Assembly (NCBI GenBank): GCA_013399875.1 | Contig: VXAZ01006883.1 | Span: 73,790-137,789, forward strand | Direction of reading: 5' to 3' | Length of the DNA: 64,000 nucleotides | DNA from: Gymnorhina tibicen | Taxonomy: Eukaryota; Chordata; Aves; Passeriformes; Artamidae | Part shown: positions 50,195-62,000 of the stretch, piece after piece | Numbering within the stretch: the first letter of the stretch is position 1 | Layout: each line of letters opens with the position of its first letter | Translations under genes and position numbers: made by a program | The notes under the pieces: model-generated | Database searches by the model: none | Told to the model about the DNA's origin: nothing | Seen by the model: the letters and a program-made list of their open reading frames with translations, nothing else

Positions 50195-50903
50195 TACTCA
50201 GCAACATTTTTTATTGTCAATCTCTCTTTCCACACCTCTTGAGTGGATGGACAGCAAGGTGAAGCTGGGTGAGAAAAGCGCGTCCTTCCTTAAGAGATCA
50301 CGTCCACGATCACCTGAGGAACCAGAACGTGTATCTCTATGGGATCCACTGAGATGCATCCCAGAAAGTCCTGAGAGATATAGATTTGGCTGATATAGTT
50401 GCCAAATCACTCTCCACCATATTTGCAAAGCCATGGCAGTCAGGAGAAATCCTCAGTGACTGGAAATAGAGAGTGAATAGAGTGACTACATCAGTGGACA
50501 AGGGAAGGGCTATGAATGTCATTTATCTTCTGTAAAGCCTTTGACATGGTCCCTCACAGCATCCTGCTCTTTAAATTGGAGAGAGATGGATTTGATGAGT
50601 GGACTGTTAGATGGATAAGGAACTGGTTGGACTGTCGCATCCAGAGGGTAGTGGTCAACAGCTCAGAGTCCCAATGGGCATCAGTGACAAGGGATATCCC
50701 TTAGGGGTCCGTATTGGCTCCAGCATTATTTAATATCGCATTAATGACACAGATGAAGGGATCACATGCATCCTCCACAAATTTGCAGATGACACCAAGG
50801 TGAGTGGTGTGGTTGACACTCCTGAAGGACAGGATGTCATCCAGAGGGATGTGGACAAGGTGGAGAAGTGGGCCCACAGGAATCTCACGAGATTCAACAA
50901 CTG
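50195..50903 (+). mobile_element. CR1 LINE fragment, plus strand (reverse transcriptase)
   Basis: It reads through the CR1 reverse transcriptase: GATGCATCCCAGAAAGTCC (about 50354), then AKPWQSGEILSDW-like text, then a FCKAFDMVPHSILLFKLERDGFDEW motif (about 50520-50600) with RNWLDCRIQRVVVN after it, and a KFADDTK-like box near 50780. It stops abruptly at 50903 where an oppositely oriented CR1 begins. Confidence 0.9.
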
Positions 50904-51815
50904 TCTCAGCCTTTCCTTGCAGGAAAGATGATCCATCTCTCTAATCATCTTGGTGGCCCTCCTCTGGACTCGCTCCAACAGGTCCATATCCTTCCTGTGC
51001 TGGGACCCCAGAGCTGGATGCAGTGTCCAGGTGGGGTCTCACCAGAGCAGAGGGGCAGAATCCCCTCCCTCCCCTCCTGCCCACGCTGCTTTGGATGCAG
51101 CCCAGGACATGTTTGGCTTTCTGGGCTGTGAGTGCTCATGGCTGGGTCATGTCCGGCCTCTCACCCACCAGCACCCGAAATCCTGCTGGGCAGGGCTGCT
51201 CTCCATCTGTTCATCCCCAGCCTGTGCTGCTACTGGGAGAGTCCTGACCCAGTGCAGCACCTTGTTCTTGGTCTTGTTAAACCTCATGAGATTCCCATGG
51301 GTCCATTTCTCAAACTTGTCCAGGTCCCTCTGGATGGCATCCCATCCCTGAGGCACATCAGCAGCAACACTCAAACCACTCAAAGCAGGTTGGCTGCAAA
51401 CCTGCCAATGGTTCTCCATCACTGAGGAAGACATTAAACAGTACTTGTCCCAAGGCAGATCCCTAAGGGACACCATCTATAACCAATGTACATGTGAATA
51501 TTGAGCCATTGACCACTACCCTCTGGATATGACTGTTCAACCAATTCCTTATCCAATGAACAGTCCACCCATTAAATCTTTCTCTAGACAATTTAGAGAG
51601 CACTGGGTAGCTTTTGATAGGAAAGGTCAGTCCAGGGAGGTTGAGAGATCAGTAGTTCCCAGAGTTGTCTTTCCTACCTTTTTTTAAAGATGGGTCCAGT
51701 ATTTCTGCTCTTCCAGTCACCTGGGACTCCACCTGACTGCCAGGACTTTTCAAGTACCATGGAGAGTGGCTTGGCAACTATGTCAACTAATTCCCTTGAG
51801 ACTCTGGGATGCATC
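50904..51815 (-). mobile_element. CR1 LINE fragment, minus strand, tail-to-tail with the previous one
   Basis: Minus-strand frames give the CR1 text AIQRDLDKFEKWTHGNLMRFN (about 51280-51340), then, towards higher coordinates, further reverse-transcriptase words up to GATGCATC at 51808-51815, where an LTR interrupts. An internal deletion removes part of the catalytic region (near 51440-51480). The element resumes at 52404. Confidence 0.9.
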
Positions 51816-52403
51816 TGTCATGGTTTAATTCCAGCCAGCAGCCAAGCCCTAGCAGCCGCTCACTCACCCTCCCACCACTGGAACTGGAGAGAGAATCAGA
51901 AGGGTAAAAGGTAGAAAAGTCACAGGTTGAGATGAAGACAGTTTAATAGGGACACTAAAATCCACACACAAAAAGGAAAGCAAAATAAGGAATTCATTCA
52001 CTGCTTCCCATGGGCATGCAGGTGTTCAGCCATCTCCAGAAGAGCAGGGCCCTATCACACCTGACAGTGACCTGGGCAGACAAACATCATCACCCCAAAG
52101 GTCCCACTTTTCCTCCTTCTTCCCCCCAGCTTTATGTACTGAGCACGATGCCATATGGTCTGGAAATCCCTTTGGTCAGTTGGGGTCAGCTGTCCTGGCT
52201 GTGTCTCCTCCCAACCTCCCATGCACCCCAACTCCCTCACCAGCCTGGAAGTACAAACAGCAGAAAGGCATTGGCTCTGTGTAAGCCCTGCTCAGCAATA
52301 ACATCTCTCTATTACCAACCCTGGGTTCAGCACAAATTCAGAACATAGCTCCATACCAGACACAGTGAGGAAAATGAACTCTATCCCAGACAAAACCAGC
52401 ACA
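51816..52403 (-). mobile_element. Solo LTR, ERVL-type family (copy 6), with exact 5-bp target-site duplication
   Basis: The minus-strand element begins TGTGCTGGTTTTGTC (reverse complement of 52389-52403) and ends TTAAACCATGACA (51816-51828). It is 588 bp, the same length as copy 2. The pentamer GCATC occurs immediately on both sides (51811-51815 and 52404-52408), and removing the LTR restores the CR1 phrase GGGATGCATCTCATCAGATC. This insertion is younger than the CR1. Confidence 0.93.
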
Positions 52404-52575
52404 GCATCTCATCAGATCCCATGGACATGTTCAGGTTCTTCAGGTGATCACAAACCTGATCTATTACAGTAGAGAGCACTTTTTTCCTTCAGTCCCCATC
52501 CTGCTGTTCATCCACTCAAGAGGGGGGAAGAGAGGTTGCCATTGAAGACTGAGGTAAAAAAGTTGTTAAGTACCT
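52404..52575 (-). mobile_element. CR1 LINE fragment continued (5' side)
   Basis: The minus-strand text reads LNNFFTSVFNGNLSS (about 52515-52570) then NMSMGSDE-like text that joins 51815 across the LTR. It is truncated on its 5' side near 52575. Confidence 0.85.
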
Positions 52576-54500
52576 AATTTTTGTGTACAGCAGCAGAACA
52601 GAAACATACTTCACGTCAAAGGAATAATTTTTTTTTTTTCTCTAGTTATGAACAGGATAGAAAATTCAACCATTTGTGTTGTTGCTCAGTTGTGTTAAGT
52701 GGCACTTGCTGATCTCTTGATTCCTAGCTTGGAAAGACAATTTTAACAATTGTGGCATGCTTTCCTGGAACTGGGTGATTGTTTTCCCTTTCTATCCCCT
52801 CCTACTGGAAGCATAAAATCCTGTCTTGAAATCACTCACAAAGGGACATTTAGTTCCACCTTTGTCCTGACATTTTCTGTGTTTTTCTGTCCACTAACAG
52901 CTTTCTGTTCCAAAGTAGATGTTCCCTCTTCCATCTCAGTAAGCCTGTCGCTTAAATTTGAAGGGCCATTTTTACTCCTGTTAGACATTCTGACATGTAC
53001 TTCAGCTCTTACAGCAATTTTCCCCTCCACTAATGCCACTAATATTTACATTTCTGTGTCCTTTTTCTATCTCTGAAGGACTGTTGATGAATACAGCTTC
53101 AGGTAATTGCTTTTCCCAGGCATCATAATTTGTTTTTCAACAAAAGAACAATTTCCAATTTTTTGAAAGACTATTCAAATGCACTAAGGGACGTGAAGGA
53201 AGGTCAGGGAGCAGGAACAGTGACTTCCACGGCATTAGTTACCAACATACTCATAACTTCATAACTTACACTTTACAACATTTTAGTTATGTGGGACAGG
53301 CTTGCTGAAAGTTAATCACTCCCTTTCATCCAGAATCTAGCTGATGGATAAAAAAAGGCATTATTCATTCCAATGTGAGAACATAAAAGCTCTGTATCTG
53401 AATAACAGCAGATGGAAAGAAACAGCAAATTCTCACTCTGGAAAACAGGACCTGAGACGTTACCATCATTTCTCGTACTGCTAAATCCTGCACAGTGGCA
53501 AAAGCAGAAGTAAACTTGCGCTAGCTGGAAGGTTTTGATTTTTAAGTCTTTCCGTCAAGAAAGGTATTTCTAACAGAGTCCAAAACATTCCTGTTTCAGC
53601 CCACTCTGCAACAGGTGAGAGGTTCAGTGTGAATTTTACTGGACAATTTTCTGGAGGACAAGTTGAAACAATGATTGTGGTCCATTACAAACTTTTAATC
53701 TCAAACCCAAGCCATTGCCACAAACTTAAAAATTCTCCCCAGTGTGTACTTCTACTCCCATTTACTCATTCTTCAAATTAAACAGTAAATACTATAGCTT
53801 GACACCCCATTTATGAAGAATAAATGTAAGAATAAATGTCCTGTAAGGCAGGAGTTGTTCCCACTTATGAATTATATTCTTGGACTTGCTCTCTGCAAGG
53901 CAAGTTGGAAATCTCCAACACAGAGGTACTCTGTTGATGTTGTACTATAGGGAAGGTAAATAAACCCCATGCTTTTCGTGACTTGAAAAAATTTGATTGC
54001 TCTCTAAACTGGTTTCTCTGAGATTACCAAGTTTGTAGTGTGAGGAAAATGAATCATATTAATGGGAAAACTTAGAGAAACCACGGTTTCACGATTGTTA
54101 GTTCCAAGTGTCATTTTCTGTTACCTTAATTTTATTGGAAGCTTTCTGGTATCACTCTTTTTTATCTCCCAGTATCTCTGCCCCAGGTGAAAGCATTTAG
54201 TCCTTTGTATCACTGGCAACCTGCCTGAACATGCTGCTGCCTTTCCATGTTCCCACCTATTTGAGATCCTTATCTATACTCATTCTGCTGGTGGTGCTTA
54301 CTTCAAATTACCATCACCGAAGTGCATCAAATCACAGGGACAGAACGTCACCATCACAGTCGGCAGGCCATGGATACCAAAGGAACCCCAACATTTATGT
54401 TCACTCTTGGGGAGGGAATAACATCAGGAGGGGCTTTATCCCTAAGGGCCACCTTCAGGATGAAATCCAGCTGCAGCACAGCATCTCCTGAAGCCTTGCT
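52576..54500. other. Intergenic sequence upstream of TMEM215
   Basis: No exon or repeat recognised with confidence. A small tandem AAGAATAAATGT unit occurs at about 53816-53840. Confidence 0.5.
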
Positions 54501-55273
54501 CTCCACTTGTGCCTAACTCGGGAGAAGACTCGAGGCAGGACTGCTGTCTGTCCGGGAGAGGATTTACTTCGCAAGCCTCGTCCTCACCGAAGAAGAGGCT
54601 TTAAGTGCGGGGCTCCGTGCGGAGGATGCACATCCCGACTTCCCGAGGAAGGACGCCCGTCGGGGGCCCGCTCCCCTTCGCCCGAGAGGGAGAGGCTGCC
54701 CGGGCTGGCGGCAGCGGCCGGCCAAGCAGCGGTGGCCATCAGGTAGGGGCAACCCCGCTAAGCCCCCGCGCCGGCCCCGCAGCATCCCGCGCCGGGCGGT
54801 GCGCGTACTCACGGCTGTGCGGGGCTCCGGTGGGGCCGGGCGAGGACGACGAGGAGGAGGTGGAGGCCGGGCAGGTGAACCCTCGCGGCAGCTGCCTCCC
54901 CGGCCGCTGCTGCTGGAAGCCGCCCGGTGTGTCTACGCCCGGCCCTGGGCAGGGTTTGAGCCCCCTGCGCCCTCCGCCAGCGTGGGAGGGCGCGGCGGGG
55001 CTGCAAGCCGGGAAGCCGCTCCGACCGGCTCTCGGGAGCGAGGGAACGAGCGAGGGAGGGAGGGAGCGAGGGAGGAGGCAGGAGGCAGGACAGCTCCCGG
55101 CCCCGGCCCGCCCTCCGTCTGCGGCTCCACCGAAGGGAAGCCGAGCGGTGCCGGCTGTCGGGGTCCTCCGCGCCTCATTGCCCGGGAAACTTCGGAAGCT
55201 CGCTGGGGAGCGTCTGTCCGCTGCCCCGAGGGGCGCTCCGGTGGAGGGAAGTGTCCCCGTGCGCACCAGGTGG
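54501..55273 (+). promoter_or_regulatory. TMEM215: CpG island: TMEM215 promoter and 5' region
   Basis: This is a strongly CpG-rich block directly before the TMEM215 start codon, with a GAGGGAGC-type purine repeat at about 55036-55085. A candidate donor (ATCAG/GTAGGG at about 54737-54746) and candidate acceptor (GCGCACCAG at 55261-55269, four bases before the ATG) would agree with the human pattern of a non-coding first exon and a single coding exon. A long open frame runs through the island into TMEM215 but has no ATG, so I do not take it as coding. Confidence 0.7.
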
Positions 55274-55996
55274 ATGGCGCGGACCCTGAGACCCGACGAC
55301 ATCAACCCCCGGACAGGGCTGGTGGTGGCTCTGGTCAGCGTCTTTCTGGTGTTCGGCTTCATGTTCACCGTGTCTGGCATCAAGGGAGAGACCCTGGGAG
55401 ACATCCCGCTGCTGGCCATCGGGCCGGCCATTTGCCTGCCGGGCATCGCCGCCATTGCCCTCACCAGAAAGACCGACGGCTGCACCAAATGTCCCGAGAA
55501 CATGCGTCCGTGCTGTAAAGAAGTCAGGGACCGGGATGTCATGGAGCTGCTAAGGACCCCCTCGGACCTGGAGTCTGGCAAGGGAAGTTGTGACGAGCTG
55601 GCCAGGAAAGCTTACCGCAAGGACAGGAGAGGGCTGAGGGGAGAGGACACCGTGTTCATCTGCACCACCAGCACCACCGCCGCTGCCACGGCAGAGTGCA
55701 AGAGCCTCACCAAAAAGATGGAGCAGGAAGAGATGCTGAAATACCTGGAGAGCTGTTACCCAGAGATGCCGGAGAATGTGTTCGTGGGAGACGGCTCCAC
55801 ATACAGTGCCTTGGAGAAGAAGAGCTCTTCTCCCGGCAGGGACAGCACTCCTTGCCCTGACGTTGAAGACAACATTTTTGTGGCTCCTAAAGACAGTATC
55901 ATTGTCTGCTCTTACAAGGATAACAGCCCTTATGACAGGTACTGTTGTTACATAAACCCCACTGGAGTCAACTCAGACCAGGAGACCATTGTGTGA
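55274..55996 (+). CDS. TMEM215: TMEM215, two-pass transmembrane protein (240 aa)
   Basis: The ATG at 55274 begins MARTLRPDDINPRTG. Two hydrophobic segments follow, at about residues 15-35 (GLVVALVSVFLVFGFMFTV) and 44-64 (IPLLAIGPAICLPGIAAIAL). The long C-terminal tail is polar and contains LLRTPSDLESGKGS, a Thr/Ala-rich stretch and the conserved end DSIIVCSYKDNSPYDRYCCY. The length is close to the human protein (235 aa). Near residues 69-80 there is a Cys-rich CTKCPENMRPCC word. The whole coding sequence is one exon, as in mammals. In mammals it has been linked to endoplasmic-reticulum and mitochondrial survival signalling in endothelium; that role is inferred here by homology only. Its position after TOPORS agrees with human 9p21 and avian Z synteny. 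Confidence 0.96.
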   Translation: MARTLRPDDINPRTGLVVALVSVFLVFGFMFTVSGIKGETLGDIPLLAIGPAICLPGIAAIALTRKTDGCTKCPENMRPCCKEVRDRDVMELLRTPSDLESGKGSCDELARKAYRKDRRGLRGEDTVFICTTSTTAAATAECKSLTKKMEQEEMLKYLESCYPEMPENVFVGDGSTYSALEKKSSSPGRDSTPCPDVEDNIFVAPKDSIIVCSYKDNSPYDRYCCYINPTGVNSDQETIV

Positions 55997-57508
55997 AAGA
56001 TGCCTACTTTATATATATGTACGTATACAAAAACTGCAACTTCAACTTCTTGATAGGGGATAATATAGCTGACTGCATGGGACAATCCCAATACTATTTC
56101 AGTTTAACGTGGTATGTGACTGATACTCAAACCTTTTGTGCCTGAAGTACGCTTTCTGTAAGTAAACAAGCATGTTTAAAGGTTAAAGAACGCAATTTTT
56201 CATTTTGGAAAAAAAGAAATTACATTGTAATTTTATTTTCTCCCTTTCCCTCCCTTTTGTTTTCCTGCTGCCTATTGTACCCAAGCCTGTAGGCACACTG
56301 GCAGGAGGGAGCAGTGGCTGTCAGCTGAGACCAAGAGCTGAATGGAACTCTGGAGCTGTCTGTAAGAAAGAATGTGGTGCTCTATGGCTGAAAAAGTGTT
56401 TGAAATATTGTCACTTCCTTTTGGGAGGGATTGAGAGATGTCAGCATAAACTCCAATAGCTGGCTGATGTTAGGGAGCGTAGAAGTCATTTGTCTCCCTT
56501 CATCCTGGAAGCATTTTATTTTCCTTTGTGTCAAGGAACCCTGTGGGCTCTTCTGAAAGTCTCCTAGGAACAACCAGATAGGCTCAGGATAGTTCTCAAA
56601 GACTAACCCATCATCAATAGCATGAACATAGAGGTGTTAGCTTAATTTTCCACTGGTCTTGAGTTCACTGGAATGTTTCTAACACTTTTGGATTTTAGAG
56701 GCATACTTGACTAGGAGAATGCAACACGAACATGACACAGTTCTTGCAGAGACAAGGAGCAGATGTCAGTGAACTCAGGTCTTTAAAATATATTTCAGTA
56801 CCTCAAAAATCACTTCAGGAATAGACTTCTGTGAGTTATGTTCAGAGTGGGATCTGACTCTTCTGAAAATGCCATTTTCTTGTGCCTTTTCTAAAATGCC
56901 AGATGTTTCTGTATGGGGAATGCATGGTGACAGTCCACTCAGGGGTCTCAAAGCCATGCTTTGCTGAGAGAAGGGAACAGAGGACCTGACTGATAGATGT
57001 TTTTTTCACAGCCTATGGATACATAGCAAGACAATGTGAAGTGACTAATGAGGATTAACCATTCAAATTCAGAGCCTGCAGTTTACATACTGAAATACAA
57101 ATCCTGGCTATTCTGTCCAACACTAAATTGCATGTTCCATGCTGTGCATAAACATCTTACCTGACCTCTACGGTGTAGGTAACAGAGATGTGGTGTAACA
57201 TGATGTGCATGCTAAGCAGCTACTCTAAGGGTTAACAGGTCTTAGGGTAATGGTTGCTAAAGCATAGAATAATTTGCTAGCATCTCACAAAGCCGCAGTT
57301 CCTATAAGCAAACTCCCAGAACTCCAAAAAGTTCTTGTGTGATGAAAGTCTTAATAACTGTTGCTACTTAGCTGGTTTTTGTCAACCATAAGTTGTACCA
57401 GAGAAATGTATTGTTGTGTAGAAAATTGAAAGGAATTTTGTACTGAGATGAGGCTTTCCATGCCCATGGAGTTGTTTGGAAAGTGAATGTAAATCTTATA
57501 CATATACG

Positions 57509-57544
57509 TTTGTGTGTGTGTATGCGTGTGTGTGTGTTTGTTTG
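57509..57544 (+). repeat. (TG)n microsatellite
   Basis: TGTGTGTGTGTATGCGTGTGTGTGTGTTTG and a few more bases form an interrupted dinucleotide repeat. Confidence 0.95.
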
Positions 57545-58837
57545 TCAAGAAACTTATGTCAAATCGTAACAGACAACCAGTCTCTGAAGATGTCCCCAGA
57601 AGAAGGAAACAATTTTTTACATTGCATAGCTTGGTGTGTTTCAGACCAAATAAGATGTTAACACTTTGGCCAGGCTTTAGTGGGGCATCTGGATACTATT
57701 AGGACAAATTCAAAATACACTAGCTAGTTTAAGCCAGGCAAAGACTCTGAACAGGCAGCTCTGCGGCTTAGGCATGCAGCAACAGTACTGTGGTAATAAA
57801 TTAACACCTGCGCTGTGTGCAGCCCAGGTTTTATCCAATGAGCAAAGGAATTCCACAAAAACAGACCCTCTCCCTGACATGTTCAACTTCCACATAAAAG
57901 CACTCAGTTGTCAGCAGCTTGCCTCCTGCTTAGGCTTAGTCACTGCAGGACCTTACTCTGCAGTGTACAGAGCAAGTCTTTACACCAGGAAGTTTTATTT
58001 CATGACCTCTGAAGCCAACAGCTAAAACACTGCTGATGAGCATGATGAAGAGTAGGGTCTTTTGCTTTCTGTTTCTGAGGAAAGCAGGTGAGGGTCTTAT
58101 TGAGGGTGCTCAGCATCCCTGGAGATCAGACCCACCAGGCGAAAACAGGCTACTGGGTCCTGGCTGCTGCCTTTGACAGGGTTGTGAGTAATCGCCTGCC
58201 TTGCATAAGAGAGCAAGGCACCAGCCTGCTGGGAACCTAGATTTGTACAGTTCTGCAAATGTATATAGGAAGCAATCAAGTTTTTCCATTTTGTCTAGGA
58301 TTAGATGTTCTCTGTCAAAAGTTACATGGGCTTTTTCAAGACAAGACAGCAAACTCTAGTGACAAATGGAATAGTAAATATATAACTTGATATACAGACA
58401 TGCAGATCTGAGTCATGTGCTTTATTCCATTCTTAGTGTAAAAACAAGAGAATGCTTGTATTAAAGCGAAGTTTAATGGGAGTGAAAACTCCCCATAATA
58501 TAGCAAGAGGTATAAAAAAATGTGTGTTTAAAATGTGATATTTACAGGCAATGTCATCCCTTCATTCATTCAGTTGAGGTAAGATTTCAGAGTAAAATGC
58601 AACTTTAAGCAATATTTCTAGGCTAATATACCATAATCCACTAAATTTGTTTATTGAATGTGTGAGAACTCAAAATTAGAGAAATAAATTAGTACTGCCT
58701 CTGAAACCTCTTTCTTTATTTTTCGTTTCTTTCCTGCTAGTTTAGCAGAGAATGACATGGAAATGGATTAATTTGGCCATTTAAAAAAGATGAATTTGTT
58801 TATTTGAAAATGAAAGGGCTTTAAATTTTTTGCCTGT

Positions 58838-59090
58838 TGGGGGGGTTAAGTGTTTAGGGGGGTTGGTTTGGTTTCTGTTTGGTTTTGTTGTNNNNNNNNN
58901 NNNNNNNNNNNNNNNNNNNNNNNNNNNNNNNNNNNNNNNNNNNNNNNNNNNNNNNNNNNNNNNNNNNNNNNNNNNNNNNNNNNNNNNNNNNNNNNNNNNN
59001 NNNNNNNNNNNNNNNNNNNNNNNNNNNNNGTTTGGTTTTGTTGTGGGGGGTTTTGTGGTTTTGTTTCGGGGGTTTTTGGGTTTTTTTTTT
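58838..59090 (+). repeat. G/T-rich low-complexity tract around a 138-N gap
   Basis: Runs of 5-7 G alternate with TTTTG words on both sides of an unresolved gap (58892-59029). The two edges share GTTTGGTTTTGTTGT, so the hidden sequence is probably more of the same repeat. The plus strand has several G-runs compatible with G-quadruplex structure, which may be why the gap was not closed. Confidence 0.85.
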
Positions 59091-62000
59091 AATAAAGTGA
59101 CCTTTTTATAGTTTTGCCAGTAGAAATCTACTGCATATTTGATCACAGACATCATAACAGCATTTTCAAATTTTTTATGCAGATAACATGCCCAGATCAG
59201 AGAGCACCTGGGACTTTATTTTCATTCAGCTCGAGTGGACAGTAGAACTTGTGGTACCAGTGCTGATCTTAGAACAAGCAGGAATAATCACTTTGCTTTT
59301 CAGAGGCAGCTTCTAGTCCAAATTTGGCTTCAGGATACCACAGCTTGGGGTGTGATTCTAAGCTGTGACCACAGATGAGAGCTTCTTTCTGTTTGTGCTA
59401 CTTTAAAACACCTCCGGATCAAAGTCCCACTTCTCTCCTCAATGCTCTCTTCCAAATAATACATGAAGTTGTAGGGGAGCTCTGTTTGGGGGATAAAAGT
59501 CTTGGGGGATGAATGCCTTGTGAACCACATATTGCTTGGTCCTAAAGTATGGATAGCAGGGCGTATAAAGCATTTAAGGAACATTCAGAGAAGTTTCCTA
59601 AGATATATAAACTTTATTTTTAGAGTAGCATTAATCATAGTGCTACAGTGTAGTTTATCTTCTTTTAAGAGACAATGTGATATACAGATCAACAAAAGGT
59701 AATTTTGTGCTGCTTTGTTTAAATTTCTGTTGTCACAAGTAGCATTCTTCCAGTCATACAAGCTGATCACTGCAAAGTCTGTAACAGACAATTTGAAGTT
59801 TTAATCAGCATGCACTTCGTCCTCCTGAGTGCAAAACAATAGCTGATCCTTTCAGCCTGGAACTGAACAAGCAAGAGGTGAGCGTGCTCAGAGTATGTGT
59901 CCCTCCGGACTGGTATTGTATTCTTGGTCTGCATTCTGCAGAAATGTCATGCTCTTGCAGAGGCAGTTCCTCCCACTCTGATCCAAACTCTCGGCAGTTC
60001 TCGCTCCAGTAACTATTTATTATGTTGTAATTGCTGGAGTAACAGCTACTGTGACCCCCTCTCACCATTTCTGCTGCTACATACCACACTTGGCAGAGTG
60101 AGCTCCTGCTTTTGGCCAGGGTGGTAGAATTTGACACTACATCATCCATCCAATCTAAGCTGTTACATTGAGACATTCAATTATATTGTCAGTTCTTGCA
60201 GCACAAGTTTGGGATTTCGCAGTGGGTTATAGGTGGGTGACTGTCACGCCACCGAGCACTTCCAACCTGATTTTCACGTGCGTGTAGGGACTAATCTATT
60301 TACTTGCAGAGCACAATCAACACACAGAACCTTGACTCTCAGCATGTTGCCAGTAAAGCCATGGCATAGGAAACTTTGGAGTCCTGAAAGGTTTCTGTCT
60401 ATGCTTCTAATATCAATTGTACTAAAACTTGTAGAGGAGTTTCCTAATACGTAAGCTAGGGGTGTTCTCTTGACACACAGCACAGGGCATCAGCTGCAAA
60501 GCAGCTCGTGCTGAGCCCGTTTCCACTCTGCAGCCAGTCTGAACATGCAATCCCTACTGGGAGAGCTGTCGGCAGGTTTGTTACTTCTCTGGTGGTAGGG
60601 GCTCTCTTATGTCTGGAAAACACAGAGAGTGGATTGAGAAGCCACTTTTCATGCACCCTGGCAAACTTTCCTTGGTAAGCATTACCTTTAGTTTAGCAGT
60701 CCTATCAGTACTAGAATTTCAGACCTTCTATATCCTTACCAGACATGGAGATTCAGCTTTCATTAGTTTTTAAAGTTTCATGTATTCTGTGTTCAGAACA
60801 GTTGTAGGGATTAGCCTTTTGTGAGATATACAGCAGTGTTTGTGCTTAATGTTTTTACTTACAAAATGCACCCTGGATAGGTGTGTGTATATATGCTGTA
60901 CATTTGTCTGCAACAGCAGAAAACAGAATGAACAGTCATAGCAACATATTAATTTGAGATCTCCTCAGAGGTGTTTTTCCAACACCTTACCCAACTCTTC
61001 TGCCTCAAGCCTGTTGTTGCAATTTAAAATTCCTTCTGTTCTTTAAGAGAAAAAACTTTTTCTAAGAACAACTCTGTTGTGGCTCTTTAAGAACACAGTT
61101 TTTCCAACAGAGTTAAGACATTCCAGGTCTGTGTTTCAGTATGGCCCCTGTGAAATCCTGGCAATTGAAATCTGTATTTTTCCAGTTCTTTGCATTCAGC
61201 ATTTCCCCAACTCATTGGTAAAAGCCGTGAACCTTTAATCAATTCTGAAAGATTCAGTTCTAGCATTTTTTTTCAACCTAAGGTGCCCTTTTCACTCTTT
61301 TGGGAGTGAAAAAGGGTTAACCACTTAGAAAATCTGGCTCTGTACTCTCACATGCTCTCCTAAGAGTAGAACAGAAGAGGTCTTCATAAAAGCAAAAGAG
61401 ACCAAAAAGGCGTCACACATAGTATTTCATTACTTTGTCATGCTAACTGTGTTAAATTCTGGTCATAAAAGCAGTATGTTTAGTACTCTGTTCCATGTGT
61501 GTATTGTATCTTTGGTAGTTTACCCAGATTGCTCCTCAGGTAGGGACGGAAAGTGTTTTCCTGCCTGAAGGCATGATACAAGAACTACAGAAAAAAAAAT
61601 TACCATGTAGTAAGGATCCAATTTTAGATCTCATCAAAACTCTTTATTTTCCCACCACTGTATTTTAGTAAGAAATGCAGTAATAATCAGCAATTGCCCA
61701 CAGTCGTGAACATAAGGATGCTCCTACATTAGCTTCATATTTGGCACTCACTGGTAGAAAGTACTTGTTTTGTTGCTGTTGAAAATCCAAGGCAAATTTC
61801 ACAAAGGTGTAACACTAAACATTCCATGTGGAGCTTCAAGGTCAAACTTAGTGCTGTATGAAAACTGTTGAATCCAGTCTTTGGAATTTAGTTCCAAAAA
61901 GGATTGCGTATGTGTTTAAGACATAGTGCAGTGGAAAGGTGATGTACAAATAAGAATGTGGGGTAGGTTGTTTTGCTGTGTGAACCAGAGGACTGTGGTT

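Noticed and set aside
54605..55273. Open frame continuous with TMEM215 extending it by 223 residues
   Set aside because: It begins at GTG, lies in a CpG island where stops are rare, is Pro/Gly/Arg-rich, and TMEM215 proteins start at the RPDDINPRTG region.
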